From Nocardia carnea (GTDB lineage: Bacteria; Actinomycetota; Actinomycetes; Mycobacteriales; Mycobacteriaceae), in contig NZ_JARWNW010000130.1 of assembly GCF_029868325.1 (NCBI RefSeq), forward strand, positions 1 to 39,138: a DNA stretch of 39,138 nt, in the 5' to 3' direction. Below are positions 1-8,167 of the stretch, in pieces. The stretch's first letter is position 1, and each line of letters starts with the position of its first letter. The position numbers were made by a program, and so were the translations under genes. Under the pieces are notes generated by a model, which saw only the letters and a list, made by a program, of their open reading frames with translations, did not search any database and had not been told where the DNA came from.

Positions 1-2
1 TG

Positions 3-137
3 AAATACCGCTGCTGCCTGATCCCCTTGGACGGCTGGTACGAATGGCTGGTCGACCCCGATCCGGCCGGTCGGGGGCGCGGTAAGAAACCGAAGGTTAT
101 CAAACACCCGTACTTCATGTCGCGGGCCGCCGGTTAA
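3..137 (+). CDS. SRAP (SOS response-associated peptidase, HMCES/YedK family) fragment, 5' end outside window
   Basis: The open frame from the left edge encodes the motif CLIPLDGWYEW, typical of SRAP proteins, which form DNA-protein crosslinks with abasic sites in single-stranded DNA. It continues with KHPYFMSRA and then stops at 135-137. Family members run on for roughly another 100 or more residues after this motif, usually continuing with a phrase such as PLAFAGLWE. The missing 3' part and the G-rich low-complexity stretch right after the stop suggest that the frame is cut by a join and does not end naturally. The family call rests on a short but distinctive motif. Confidence 0.55.
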   Translation, partial: KYRCCLIPLDGWYEWLVDPDPAGRGRGKKPKVIKHPYFMSRAAG

Positions 138-555
138 CCACCCCCGGCCCACCGTCCGGGGGGGGGGGCGCGCCGCGGGGCGGCCCCCCGGCCTGCGCGC
201 CGAGCTCGGCGACCTTCAGCGGCGCGAGCGTGCCGTCGAGGTTCAGCCGGTTGGCCAGGCTGGGCGCGTTCATGTATTCCATGACCAGCCACGGCTGCCC
301 GTCTTCGTCGGCGACGTCGAACACCGAGATGGCGTTGGGGTGATGCAGGCGCGCGGCGATCCGGCCTTCACGTAGTGCGCGCTTACGCGCCTCCGCGGTC
401 TGCTGTTCGGTCAGGTTCGGGCCGAGCAGCACCTGTTTCACCGCGACGGTGCGCTGCAGCCGGATATCGAGCGCCCGCCACACCACTCCCATGGCACCGG
501 TGCCGATGGGATCGGTGAGCCGATAACGTCCGGCTATCAGCCGATCCTTGCTCAT
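115..555 (-). CDS. Serine/threonine protein kinase (PknB-like), N-lobe only, truncated
   Basis: The protein starts at 555 and carries the N-lobe of a bacterial Hanks-type kinase: glycine loop GTGAMGVVW (residues 18-26), VAVKQ with the ATP-binding lysine at 40, the alpha-C glutamate near residue 63, HHPNAISVFDV and the hinge VMEYM (91-95). Family similarity ends at about residue 122 (position 190). The rest is Gly/Pro-rich translation of the junction sequence. The catalytic loop (HRD), DFG segment, and any membrane or sensor domain are absent, so the gene as written cannot encode an active kinase. It lies downstream of metH on the same strand, separated by about 320 bp. Confidence 0.7.
   Translation of the reverse strand: MSKDRLIAGRYRLTDPIGTGAMGVVWRALDIRLQRTVAVKQVLLGPNLTEQQTAEARKRALREGRIAARLHHPNAISVFDVADEDGQPWLVMEYMNAPSLANRLNLDGTLAPLKVAELGAQAGGPPRGAPPPPDGGPGVVNRRPAT
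138..189. other. Low-complexity G/C-rich junction with an 11-G run
   Basis: Positions 158-168 are eleven consecutive G residues inside an almost pure G/C stretch. On one side an SRAP gene loses its reading frame; on the other a kinase gene read from the opposite strand loses its family similarity at about position 190. Two unrelated genes truncated at the same point by low-complexity sequence is the usual look of a misassembly or low-quality contig join. A real rearrangement cannot be excluded. Confidence 0.55.
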
Positions 556-874
556 CTGAAGTCGTGGCCCCTTCTGCTTGCCGCCGAGTCGTCCAGCACT
601 CCGCGCGTCACAGGCGGTTGCCTACGGTTCCGCGTCGACCCGGCGCGTGCAACGCACCCGAACGGCTTTGTCCGGATTTCTGGTTCCGCGGGAACCTCGG
701 CGGAAATTCCCGGAAATCGTACGCTCCGGCACCCCGAACCCCTGCGGGCAGTACGGGATTTCGGGCCCGCTCGCGCACCGGTCACCTGCGGTTTCCACGG
801 GTAGCCCCGGCGGGCGGCACAGTAGTGACACGTAAAAGTGACCACAATCACATCAGACGGGTGTTTAGCCCGGC
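556..874. other. Intergenic stretch between metH and the kinase start, no gene seen
   Basis: The frames that cross this 319-bp stretch are short, arginine/serine/proline-rich and match nothing recognised. It should hold the kinase promoter and the metH transcript end. No convincing hairpin terminator was found by eye. Confidence 0.5.
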
Positions 875-3800
875 TCAGGCATTGAAGTACTTCGCCTCCG
901 GATGCAACAGCACGAACGCATCGGTGGACTGTTCGGGATGCAGCTGCAACTCCTCCGACAACGTGACACCGAGCCGCCCGGCGTCGAGCAGGTCCACCAG
1001 TTTGGCGCGGTCCTCCAGCTCCGGGCAGGCACCGTAACCGAACGAGTAGCGGGCACCGCGGTAACCCAGTTTGAAGTATTCGGTCACATCCGCCGGATCG
1101 GATTCGGCGATGGCGTGCCCGTCGAGGGTGAGTTCCTCGCGGATCCGGCGATGCCAGTATTCGGCGAGCGCCTCGGTGAGCTGGACGCCGATTCCGTGCA
1201 CCTCCAGGTAGTCGCGGTAGTTGTCGGCGGCGAACAGTTCGTTCGCGAAATCGGCGATCGGCTGCCCCATGGTGACGAGCTGGAACGGCAGCACATCGAC
1301 CTGTCCGGTCTCGCGGGCGTGCTCACGGGAGCGGATGAAATCGGCCACGCACAGGAACCGGTCGCGCTGCTGGCGCGGGAAGGTGAAGCGGTACCGTTGC
1401 GGCGCATCGGGTTCCGGTTCGGTGAGCACGACCACGTCGTCGCCCTCGGACACCGCCGGGAAGTACCCGTACACCACCGCCGCATGCTGCAGGACGCCTT
1501 CGGTGCTGAGCCGGTCCAGCCAGGCCCGCAGCCGCGGCCGGCCGTCGGATTCCACGAGTTCCTCGTAGCTGGGTCCTTCACCGCCGCGTTGTCCCCGCAG
1601 CCCCCACTGGCCGAGGAACAGGGCCCGTTCGTCCAGCAGGCCCGAATATTCGTGGACCGGGAGCCCTTTCACCACACGGGTGCCCCAGAACGGCGGAACC
1701 GGCACCGGCACATCAGCGGCCACATCGGACCGTTCCGGCACCACGATCGGCGTTTCGGCGGCCCGCCGCTCCTCGGCGATCCGCCGCGAACGTTCGTGGC
1801 GGGCTTTCCGTTCGGCGGCCTTCCGCCGCCGCTCCTCCGCCTCCGGGCTGTCCGGATCGGGTCCGTCCCCGCGTTTGACGGCCATGATCTCGTCCATCAA
1901 CCGCAGACCTTCGAAGGCATCGCGTGCGTAGTGCACATCGCCCTCGTAGACATCGGTGAGATCGTTCTCCACATAGGAACGGGTGAGCGCGGCGCCACCG
2001 AGCAGCACGGGGAACTGGCCGGCCACTCCCCTGCTGTTGAGTTCCTCCAGGTTCTCCTTCATCACCACGGTGGATTTCACCAGCAGGCCCGACATTCCGA
2101 TCACATCGGCCTTCTTGTCCACCGCGGCATCGAGAATGCTGGCGATGGGCTGTTTGATCCCGAGGTTCACCACCTCGTAGCCGTTGTTGGACAGGATGAT
2201 GTCGACCAGGTTCTTGCCGATATCGTGCACATCGCCCTTGACGGTGGCCAGCACCACGCGACCCTTACCGCTGTCGTCGGTGGCCTCCATATGCGGCTCC
2301 AGATGCGCCACGGCCGCCTTCATCACCTCGGCCGACTGCAGCACGAACGGCAGCTGCATCTGTCCCGAGCCGAACAGTTCGCCGACCGTTTTCATCCCCG
2401 AGAGCAGGGTTTCGTTGATGATCTTCAGCGGCGGCACCTCGCGCATCGCCTCGTCGAGATCGGCGTCCATCCCGGCGCGTTCACCGTCGACGATGCGCCG
2501 TTCGAGGCGTTCGAACAGCGGCAGCGCGGCCAGTTCGTCGGCGCGCGAGGCCCGCGAATCGGCCGTCGACACGCCTTCGAAGAGTTGCATCAGCTTCTGC
2601 AGCGGGTCGTAACCTTCGCGGCGCCGGTCGTAGACCAGGTCGAGGGCGGTTTCGCGCTGCTCGTCGGGGATCCGGCTCATCGGCAGGATCTTGGAGGCGT
2701 GCACGATGGCGCTGTCCAGGCCGGCCTGCACGCATTCGTGCATGAACACCGAGTTCAGGACCTGGCGGGCGGCGGGATTCAGGCCGAAGGAGATATTCGA
2801 CAGGCCCAGCGTGGTCTGCACTCCGGGGTGGCGGCGTTTGAGTTCACGGATGGCCTCGATGGTTTCCAGGCCGTCGCGGCGTGATTCCTCCTGGCCGGTG
2901 CCGAGCGTGAAGGTCAGGGTGTCGATGATGATATCGCCGACCTGCAGGCCCCAGTTGCCGGTGATATCGGCGATCAGCCGTTCGGCGATGGCGACCTTGT
3001 GCTCGGCGGTCCGCGCCTGCCCTTCCTCGTCGATGGTCAGCGCGACCACCGCGGCGCCGTGTTCGGCGACCAGGCTCATGATCTGCTGGAACCGGGAGCC
3101 GGGTCCGTCGCCGTCCTCGTAGTTCACCGAGTTCACCGCGCAGCGCCCACCGAGGTGCTCGAGCCCGGTCTGCAGTACGGGCGGCTCGGTGGAGTCGAGC
3201 ATGATCGGCAGGGTGGAGGCGGTGGCCAGCCGGGAGGCCAGTTCCGACATATCGGCGCTACCGTCGCGGCCGACGTAGTCGACGCACAGATCGAGCAGGT
3301 GGGCGCCGTCGCGGGTCTGGTCTTTGGCGATATCGAGGCATTTGCCCCAGTCCTGGGCCAGCATGGCCTCCCGGAACGCCTTCGACCCGTTCGCGTTGGT
3401 GCGCTCGCCGATCATCAGCACGCTGGCGTCCTGTTCGAACGGCACCGCGGTGTACATGCTGGAAATGCTCGGTTCCGGCTGCGGGGTGCGGCGCTGCGCG
3501 ATCGGCGGCAGTGTGGTTTCCACCTCGCGGACGGCTTCGGCGACCTGACGGATGTGCTCGGGGGTGGTGCCGCAGCAGCCGCCGACCAGGGCCAGGCCGT
3601 AGTCGGCGACGAAACCGCGCAGCGCCGCGGCCAGCTCCTCGGGCGTCAGCGGGTACTCGGCGCCGTTGGCCCCGAGTACCGGCAGACCGGCGTTCGGCAT
3701 CACGGAGACGGGGATGCGGGCATGCTGCGAGAGGTAGCGCAGATGTTCGCTCATCTCGTCCGGGCCGGTCGCGCAGTTGAGCCCGATCAGATCGATACCC

Positions 3801-4471
3801 AGCGGCTCGAGGGCGGCGAGCGCTGCCCCGATCTCGCTGCCGACCAGCATGGTGCCGGTGGTCTCGACTGTGACGTGGGTGATGATCGGAATACGGCGTC
3901 CGGCCCGTTCCATGGCCCGGCGGGTGCCGTTGATCGCCGCCTTGACCTGCAGCAGGTCCTGGCAGGTTTCGATGAGTACCGCATCGGCGCCGCCGTCGAG
4001 CATGCCGAGCGCGGCCTCGACATAGGCGTCGCGCAGGCTCGCATAGGGGGCGTGACCGAGGGTCGGCAGTTTGGTGCCCGGGCCCATCGAGCCGAGGACG
4101 TAACGAGGCGTCCCGTCGGCGCCGGGACCCATTTCGTCGGCGACCTCACGGGCCAGCCGGGTGCCCTTCTCGGACAGATCCCGGATCCGGTCGGCGATAT
4201 CGTAGTCGGCGAGGTTGGGCAGGTTGCAGCCGAAAGTATTGGTTTCCACGGCGTCGGCGCCGGCCTCGAAATAGGCGCGGTGGATATTGCGCAGCACCTC
4301 GGGGCGGGTGTCGTTGAGGATCTCGTTGCATCCTTCGAGGCCGCGGAAATCGTCGAGCGTGAGATCCACGGCCTGCAACATCGTGCCCATCGCCCCGTCA
4401 CCGATCACGACACGGCGGCTGAGCGTGTCGAGCAAGGTGGTATCGAACTCGGCGGGGCGGGAGGCAGACAT
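875..4471 (-). CDS. metH: Cobalamin-dependent methionine synthase (5-methyltetrahydrofolate-homocysteine methyltransferase)
   Basis: MetH transfers a methyl group from methyltetrahydrofolate through cobalamin to homocysteine. All modules are present in order: homocysteine domain (about 1-320) with zinc cysteines in GLNCATGP and VGGCCGTTP; pterin domain (about 350-610) with GERTNANGSK and DQTRDGAHLLDLCVDY; cap domain (about 640-730); B12 domain with the cobalt-ligand motif DVHDIG near residue 750; and the AdoMet reactivation domain (about 900 to the end) with GARYSFGYGACPELEDR. The protein is collinear with M. tuberculosis MetH. I place the start at ATG 4471 (1198 aa) because TACTCT lies 7 nt upstream and the length fits the mycobacterial protein; GTG 4501 would add 10 residues. 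No cobalamin riboswitch was recognised upstream. Confidence 0.97.
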   Translation of the reverse strand: MSASRPAEFDTTLLDTLSRRVVIGDGAMGTMLQAVDLTLDDFRGLEGCNEILNDTRPEVLRNIHRAYFEAGADAVETNTFGCNLPNLADYDIADRIRDLSEKGTRLAREVADEMGPGADGTPRYVLGSMGPGTKLPTLGHAPYASLRDAYVEAALGMLDGGADAVLIETCQDLLQVKAAINGTRRAMERAGRRIPIITHVTVETTGTMLVGSEIGAALAALEPLGIDLIGLNCATGPDEMSEHLRYLSQHARIPVSVMPNAGLPVLGANGAEYPLTPEELAAALRGFVADYGLALVGGCCGTTPEHIRQVAEAVREVETTLPPIAQRRTPQPEPSISSMYTAVPFEQDASVLMIGERTNANGSKAFREAMLAQDWGKCLDIAKDQTRDGAHLLDLCVDYVGRDGSADMSELASRLATASTLPIMLDSTEPPVLQTGLEHLGGRCAVNSVNYEDGDGPGSRFQQIMSLVAEHGAAVVALTIDEEGQARTAEHKVAIAERLIADITGNWGLQVGDIIIDTLTFTLGTGQEESRRDGLETIEAIRELKRRHPGVQTTLGLSNISFGLNPAARQVLNSVFMHECVQAGLDSAIVHASKILPMSRIPDEQRETALDLVYDRRREGYDPLQKLMQLFEGVSTADSRASRADELAALPLFERLERRIVDGERAGMDADLDEAMREVPPLKIINETLLSGMKTVGELFGSGQMQLPFVLQSAEVMKAAVAHLEPHMEATDDSGKGRVVLATVKGDVHDIGKNLVDIILSNNGYEVVNLGIKQPIASILDAAVDKKADVIGMSGLLVKSTVVMKENLEELNSRGVAGQFPVLLGGAALTRSYVENDLTDVYEGDVHYARDAFEGLRLMDEIMAVKRGDGPDPDSPEAEERRRKAAERKARHERSRRIAEERRAAETPIVVPERSDVAADVPVPVPPFWGTRVVKGLPVHEYSGLLDERALFLGQWGLRGQRGGEGPSYEELVESDGRPRLRAWLDRLSTEGVLQHAAVVYGYFPAVSEGDDVVVLTEPEPDAPQRYRFTFPRQQRDRFLCVADFIRSREHARETGQVDVLPFQLVTMGQPIADFANELFAADNYRDYLEVHGIGVQLTEALAEYWHRRIREELTLDGHAIAESDPADVTEYFKLGYRGARYSFGYGACPELEDRAKLVDLLDAGRLGVTLSEELQLHPEQSTDAFVLLHPEAKYFNA

Positions 4472-4484
4472 GGATTCCAGAGTA
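4472..4484 (-). promoter_or_regulatory. Probable leaderless -10 box of metH
   Basis: On the minus strand TACTCT (4484-4479) is followed by 7 nt and then the metH ATG (4471). This is the TANNNT-N6/7-start arrangement seen repeatedly in the window, so the transcript would begin at or next to the start codon. A second possible box, TAGGCG, lies 6 nt before the alternative GTG at 4501. Confidence 0.45.
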
Positions 4485-4521
4485 GTGGGCGCCACCGTCA
4501 CGATGTTCGCCTAGTTCACAC

Positions 4522-4554
4522 CTGTGGGGGCGGCCACAGCCGGGAACGTCCCGG
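4522..4554. promoter_or_regulatory. Two adjacent inverted repeats in the metH/PAC2 divergent region
   Basis: CTGTGG (4522-4527) pairs with CCACAG (4534-4539). Immediately beyond it, CCGGGA (4540-4545) pairs with TCCCGG (4549-4554) around a 3-nt centre. They lie in the only shared regulatory region of two divergent genes and could be regulator sites or transcript hairpins. No regulator is assigned. Confidence 0.3.
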
Positions 4555-4714
4555 CCGGGCTCGCCATTGTCCCGGCGGGGCGGCGTCCGCACCCGGCGGG
4601 AGACCCGCGGCACCGGCAGTCACGTGCGCCTCCGCCCACCCCCGCGCAGGCCCCGCGACCGGCCGCGACAGGCGCGGGGGATGCGATACTGCGCGCCGGT
4701 CACGACCCGCACCG

Positions 4715-4727
4715 TAGGCTGGCTTGG
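4715..4727 (+). promoter_or_regulatory. Probable leaderless -10 box of the PAC2 gene
   Basis: TAGGCT (4715-4720) followed by 7 nt and the GTG start at 4728. No Shine-Dalgarno sequence is visible before this GTG. Confidence 0.4.
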
Positions 4728-5615
4728 GTGAGCTCGAGTGAATCTCCGGTGGATCGGGAACTGCCCGCGTTGCGTGACCCGGTGCTCGTTGCCGCCTTCG
4801 AAGGCTGGAACGACGCTGGTGACGCGGCCAGCGGCGCGGTCGAGCACCTGGAGTTGATCTGGGATGCGCGGCCGCTGGCCGAACTCGATTCCGAGGACTA
4901 CTACGACTATCAGGTGAACCGGCCGATGGTTCGCCAGGTCGAGGGCGTCACCCGCGAGATCGTGTGGCCGGCGACGGTGCTGTCGGTGTGCTCCCCGCCC
5001 GGTAGCGACCGCGATGTGGTCCTGCTACGCGGGATCGAACCCAATATGCGGTGGCGCCGGTTCTGCGCGGATCTCCTGGAGCTCATCGATCAGCTCGGCG
5101 TCGAGACGGTGGTCATCCTCGGGGCGCTGCTGGCCGATACCCCGCATACCCGGCCCGTGCCGGTGACGGGTTCGGCCTACAGCAAGGAGGCGGCCGAACG
5201 GTTCGGCTTGGAACAGACCCGCTACGAGGGCCCGACCGGGATCACCGGCGTGCTGCAGGACCAGTGCGTGAAGGCCGGTATCCCGGCGGTGTCCTTTTGG
5301 GCAGCCGTTCCGCATTATGTCTCGCAGCCGCCGAATCCGAAGGCCACGATCGCGCTGCTGCATCGGGTGGAGGATGTCCTCGATATCGAGGTGCCGTTGC
5401 GGGAGCTGCCGCAGCAGGCCGAGGAATGGGAGTCGACGGTGAACGAGATGACCGTCGCCGACGAGGAGATCGCCGAGTATGTGCATTCCCTCGAGGAACG
5501 CGGTGACGCCGCGATCGACGTGAACGAGGTCATGGCCAAGATCGACGGCGATGCCATCGCGGCCGAATTCGAGAAGTATCTGCGCCGGCGGGGGCCCGGC
5601 GGCTTCGGACGCTGA
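4728..5615 (+). CDS. PAC2 family protein (Rv2125-like)
   Basis: This 295-residue protein has the PAC2 (proteasome assembly chaperone 2) fold signature: LRDPVLVAAFEGWNDAGDAAS near the N-terminus, then LRGIEPNMRWRRFC, VVILGALLADTPHTRPVPVTGSA and PHYVSQPPNPKATIALLHRVE. The C-terminus is acidic and helical and ends in YLRRRGPGGFGR. Actinobacterial PAC2 proteins of this type have no firmly established function; a link to proteasome assembly is inferred from the eukaryotic namesake. GTG 4728 is preferred over upstream in-frame starts because conserved sequence begins right after it and it sits 7 nt behind a TAGGCT box. The order metH (divergent)-PAC2 matches M. tuberculosis Rv2124c-Rv2125. Confidence 0.9.
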   Translation: MSSSESPVDRELPALRDPVLVAAFEGWNDAGDAASGAVEHLELIWDARPLAELDSEDYYDYQVNRPMVRQVEGVTREIVWPATVLSVCSPPGSDRDVVLLRGIEPNMRWRRFCADLLELIDQLGVETVVILGALLADTPHTRPVPVTGSAYSKEAAERFGLEQTRYEGPTGITGVLQDQCVKAGIPAVSFWAAVPHYVSQPPNPKATIALLHRVEDVLDIEVPLRELPQQAEEWESTVNEMTVADEEIAEYVHSLEERGDAAIDVNEVMAKIDGDAIAAEFEKYLRRRGPGGFGR

Positions 5616-5645
5616 GGGGGGACGCCGAGCCGCCGGGCCGCCGGT

Positions 5646-5951
5646 TCAGCTCGCCACCGACCAGATGCGGGCGGCGGCGTCGTTGGCCAGTTTCGCGATC
5701 AGCAGTTCGCGTGGAATGGTCTGGCCGGTGAGGTGATCGAGCGAGGGCACCACCACGTGGTGGGCATCCGCCCGTTGGAGTTCCCGGGTCAGTTCGGCGA
5801 ATGCCGTTCCGTCACCCGCCTGTGATTCGTGGAATGTCGCGGCGAAGCATAATCCGTGGGCATCGGCCAGCTCACGTAGCGCGGCCTCCATATCGTCGCC
5901 GTCGCCCGCGGCCAGATCGTCGCGTAAATACCCATATACCAACGCTTCCAC
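5646..5951 (-). CDS. Small serine-recombinase (resolvase) N-terminal-fold protein without catalytic serine
   Basis: A 101-residue protein starting at GTG 5951, with a strong Shine-Dalgarno sequence (CAGGAGG on the minus strand, 5957-5963, spacer 5 nt). The outline follows the resolvase catalytic domain: VYGYLRDD in place of YxRVSxx, then a long helix, a strand plus the FHESQAGDG loop where resolvases have DxGxSG, and VVVPSLDHLT in place of the VxxLDRLxR strand. The catalytic serine position (R-x-S) is occupied by aspartate and there is no C-terminal DNA-binding domain. Recombinase activity is therefore unlikely. A similar protein is encoded at 8160-8489. It is divergent from the XRE regulator at 6165, which suggests shared control. 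Confidence 0.7.
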   Translation of the reverse strand: MEALVYGYLRDDLAAGDGDDMEAALRELADAHGLCFAATFHESQAGDGTAFAELTRELQRADAHHVVVPSLDHLTGQTIPRELLIAKLANDAAARIWSVAS

Positions 5952-6014
5952 CCGAACCTCCTGAATCCTTCCCTGCCCTGCGGCGGGGAACCATTTCCTG
6001 CTCCGGGATCTCCT

Positions 6015-6057
6015 CCCGCGTTCGCGGGGGTGTTGCTTGAACCGGCACGGAGCCGGT
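6015..6057. promoter_or_regulatory. Two inverted repeats between the resolvase-like gene and the XRE gene
   Basis: CCCGCG (6015-6020) and CGCGGG (6023-6028) form a perfect palindrome with a 2-nt centre. ACCGGC (6041-6046) and GCCGGT (6052-6057) form a second one with a 5-nt centre. Both lie in the divergent intergenic region and are candidate binding sites for the XRE regulator. This is positional inference. Confidence 0.3.
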
Positions 6058-6152
6058 CCGATTCGAGCATGACCGACGCCGAACGCATGCAGAAGAGGTC
6101 ATGCGGGGGACATCTTCATGCCCTATGGGGTCCACGAAAAGTTTGCTGGTGC

Positions 6153-6164
6153 AATACTGGCGGC
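6153..6164 (+). promoter_or_regulatory. Probable leaderless -10 box of the XRE regulator
   Basis: AATACT (6153-6158) followed by exactly 6 nt and GTG 6165. It departs from TANNNT at the first base only. Confidence 0.4.
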
Positions 6165-7397
6165 GTGACTGCTGCTGAAGATCGTCCGCTGTGGGCCATC
6201 CGGATGCGCTCGGAACGCGATGCGCGTGGGTGGTCACAGGCCGAGGCGGTACGCGCGCTACGCGCCAAATCGTCCCAGAATCTACCGACCGACAGCACCC
6301 TGCTACGTAATTGGCGGCGTTGGGAATCGGGCGAATCACGCCCCGACGATTTCTACGCTCCCCTCATCGCCGCCGCCTTCGACACCGTCGCCGCGGCCTT
6401 CTTCCCCAAGGCCCGCCCGAGCCGCGATGACGAATTGCTCACCGCGACCGGTATGGACACGCTCGAATTCATGGGACGGCTACGGATGTCCGATGTTTCG
6501 ACCGCCACCCTCGACGCCGTCCGGATCACCGCCGAACGCCTGTGCCGTGACTACGCCTCCACCGATGCCCACCAACTGCACCGTGAAGCATCGGGCTGGC
6601 TGCGGCGGATCGCGGCCCTGCTCGACAGCCGGCTGACGCTGGCCCAGCACAAGGAAGTCCTGGAACTCGCCGGCTGGGTCGCGCTGCTCCTGGGCTGTCT
6701 CGAATACGATCTCGGGCGCCGCGGCGGCGCCGAGGCCACCCGGCGCGCCGCCCGATCGCTGGGCCTGGAATCCGGGAACACCGAAATCATCGGATGGAGT
6801 TCGGAACTGGCGGCCTGGTTCGCACTCACCCAGGGCAACAACCGCGGGGTCATCCAGGCCGTCGATTCGGTACCGCCGGAATGCGCCGACAGCGGCGTCG
6901 GCGTCCAGCTCGCCGCCCAGCGCGCCAAAGCCTGGGCCCGCCTCGGCGACCGCAGCGCGGTGGACGCGGCACTGGCGCAAGGCCGCATGCTGCTGGACCG
7001 CCTCGGCCACCCCGAAGACCTGGAGAACCATTTCGTCGTCGACCCGCAGAAGTTCGATTTCTACGCCATGGACTGCTGCCGGGTGGTCGGCGACGATGTG
7101 CGCGCCGAACGGTTCGCCCACGCCGTACTGGCCGATTCCACCACCCTGGACGGCACGGTCCGCAACCCGATGCGGGTCGCCGAAGCCCACCTCACCCTGG
7201 CAATGGTCGCCGCCCGCGGCCGCGATCTCGAACTGGCGGTCTCGGAGGGGCTGCAGGCCTTCGAATCCAAACGCCGGTCGCTGCCCTCACTGCTGTGCAT
7301 CGGCGGCGAGGTCGGGCGGGAACTGATGGCCCATTTCCCCGACGACCCGCGGACTCAGGAGTACCTGGACGAACTCCGCGCAGTATCCAGCACCTGA
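6165..7397 (+). CDS. XRE-family regulator with long helical C-terminal domain
   Basis: A 410-residue protein. Residues about 8-75 form an XRE-type helix-turn-helix: WAIRMRSERDARGWSQAEAVRAL, then LLRNWRRWESGESRPDDFYAPLIAAAF. The remaining 330 residues are almost entirely helical, with TPR-like features such as LAGWVALLLGCLEYDLGRRGGAEATRRAARSL cut into repeated helix pairs. This is a common actinomycete architecture; its ligands are generally unknown. GTG 6165 is chosen because the HTH begins within a few residues of it and a -10-like box lies 6 nt upstream; upstream in-frame codons encode unusual Cys/Arg-rich sequence. The gene is convergent with the VanY-like gene and divergent from the resolvase-like gene. 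Confidence 0.85.
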   Translation: MTAAEDRPLWAIRMRSERDARGWSQAEAVRALRAKSSQNLPTDSTLLRNWRRWESGESRPDDFYAPLIAAAFDTVAAAFFPKARPSRDDELLTATGMDTLEFMGRLRMSDVSTATLDAVRITAERLCRDYASTDAHQLHREASGWLRRIAALLDSRLTLAQHKEVLELAGWVALLLGCLEYDLGRRGGAEATRRAARSLGLESGNTEIIGWSSELAAWFALTQGNNRGVIQAVDSVPPECADSGVGVQLAAQRAKAWARLGDRSAVDAALAQGRMLLDRLGHPEDLENHFVVDPQKFDFYAMDCCRVVGDDVRAERFAHAVLADSTTLDGTVRNPMRVAEAHLTLAMVAARGRDLELAVSEGLQAFESKRRSLPSLLCIGGEVGRELMAHFPDDPRTQEYLDELRAVSST

Positions 7398-7435
7398 ACT
7401 GTTCCGTGAGCGCACGCCCGGCGCGGATCCACGCC

Positions 7436-7957
7436 TCAGCGGTGGGCGGCGTCGGGCACCCGGGGCGGACAGGCCGTCCCCGGGATGGTGACCAGCTCGA
7501 AATGCCACCATTCGTTGTCGAACGTGCGGCACAGCCCCCACCGATTGCCGTTTGCCTCCAGCCAGGCGGCACCGTCGCGCGGGGCGATATCGACGGCCCG
7601 GCCGGTGACGTGCGTGGACTCCTCCGGCGGCAGCACCCAGCGGCGCGCCTCCTCCGGCGTGCCGTAGGTACGCAGCCCGTCCTCCCACATCGCCTGCTGT
7701 TCGGCCGGGCTGCGATAACCGGAATTGATCCACATCGGCACCCCCGCGGCATGCGCTTCCCGCTCGGCCATGGTGTACGCGAGCGCCAGCAACGGATCGA
7801 GCCCCTCGGTCCCCGCCGCCGCGGTCTCCGTCAGCGGCGGGACCGGAAACGGCGAGGCGGCGGCTTCGGCCCCGCCGAACGCGATGGCACCGGCAGCTAC
7901 CGCCGATATCGACACCGCGGCCGCACGACCAGCACTTGCTCGCAGGGTGAAGGGCAT
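7436..7957 (-). CDS. Secreted D-alanyl-D-alanine carboxypeptidase, VanY-like (peptidase M15B)
   Basis: A 173-residue protein with an Arg-containing N-terminus, a hydrophobic stretch (about 13-35) and an AxA-like site, so it is probably exported by the Sec pathway. The M15 motifs are complete: SGYRS (79-83), STHVTGRAVDI with zinc ligands H116 and D123, and NEWWHFE with general base E149 and zinc ligand H152. It should hydrolyse the terminal D-Ala-D-Ala peptide bond of peptidoglycan stem peptides outside the membrane. No van genes or two-component system lie next to it, so a cell-wall trimming role is more likely than glycopeptide resistance. Confidence 0.9.
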   Translation of the reverse strand: MPFTLRASAGRAAAVSISAVAAGAIAFGGAEAAASPFPVPPLTETAAAGTEGLDPLLALAYTMAEREAHAAGVPMWINSGYRSPAEQQAMWEDGLRTYGTPEEARRWVLPPEESTHVTGRAVDIAPRDGAAWLEANGNRWGLCRTFDNEWWHFELVTIPGTACPPRVPDAAHR

Positions 7958-8083
7958 GCGGATGATCTTATCGACCGCTACCTCGGCTGACCGGCTGCGT
8001 TACCGATGAGCTGCACAGATGTGATTCCATCCGAAACCACCCGCATGGACGTTGCTGTCACCCTGGCCGGGACTACGCCGGGT

Positions 8084-8167
8084 TCAGTGTCCTTGGTCGG
8101 GCCACCACAGGGCGATGGTGAGACCGAGTAGACCGAGCGCCAGCTGCATCAGCGCCACGTCAGCCAT
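8084..8167 (-). CDS. Possible 27-residue single-pass membrane peptide, coupled to the upstream gene
   Basis: Translation from ATG 8167 gives a short hydrophobic peptide beginning MADVALMQLALGLL, with one predicted membrane span ending in WW and a polar tail (PDQGH) before TGA at 8084-8086. Its ATG overlaps the last codons of the resolvase-like gene, whose stop is at 8160-8162, the type of overlap seen in translational coupling. Length alone makes chance possible. The hydrophobic composition and the overlap are the only support. Confidence 0.35.
   Translation of the reverse strand: MADVALMQLALGLLGLTIALWWPDQGH

Noticed and set aside
902..2884. Long plus-strand open frame opposite metH (660 codons)
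   Set aside because: It is the mirror of a clear metH frame, is His/Gly/Val-rich and has no family features; long antisense frames are normal at this G/C content.
2999..4717. Long plus-strand open frame of 572 codons opposite metH
   Set aside because: Same reason; it is a composition shadow of metH.
4502..4727. Possible cobalamin riboswitch upstream of metH
   Set aside because: No B12-box-like sequence or typical multi-stem layout could be seen, and the predicted metH transcript is leaderless, leaving no leader for a riboswitch.
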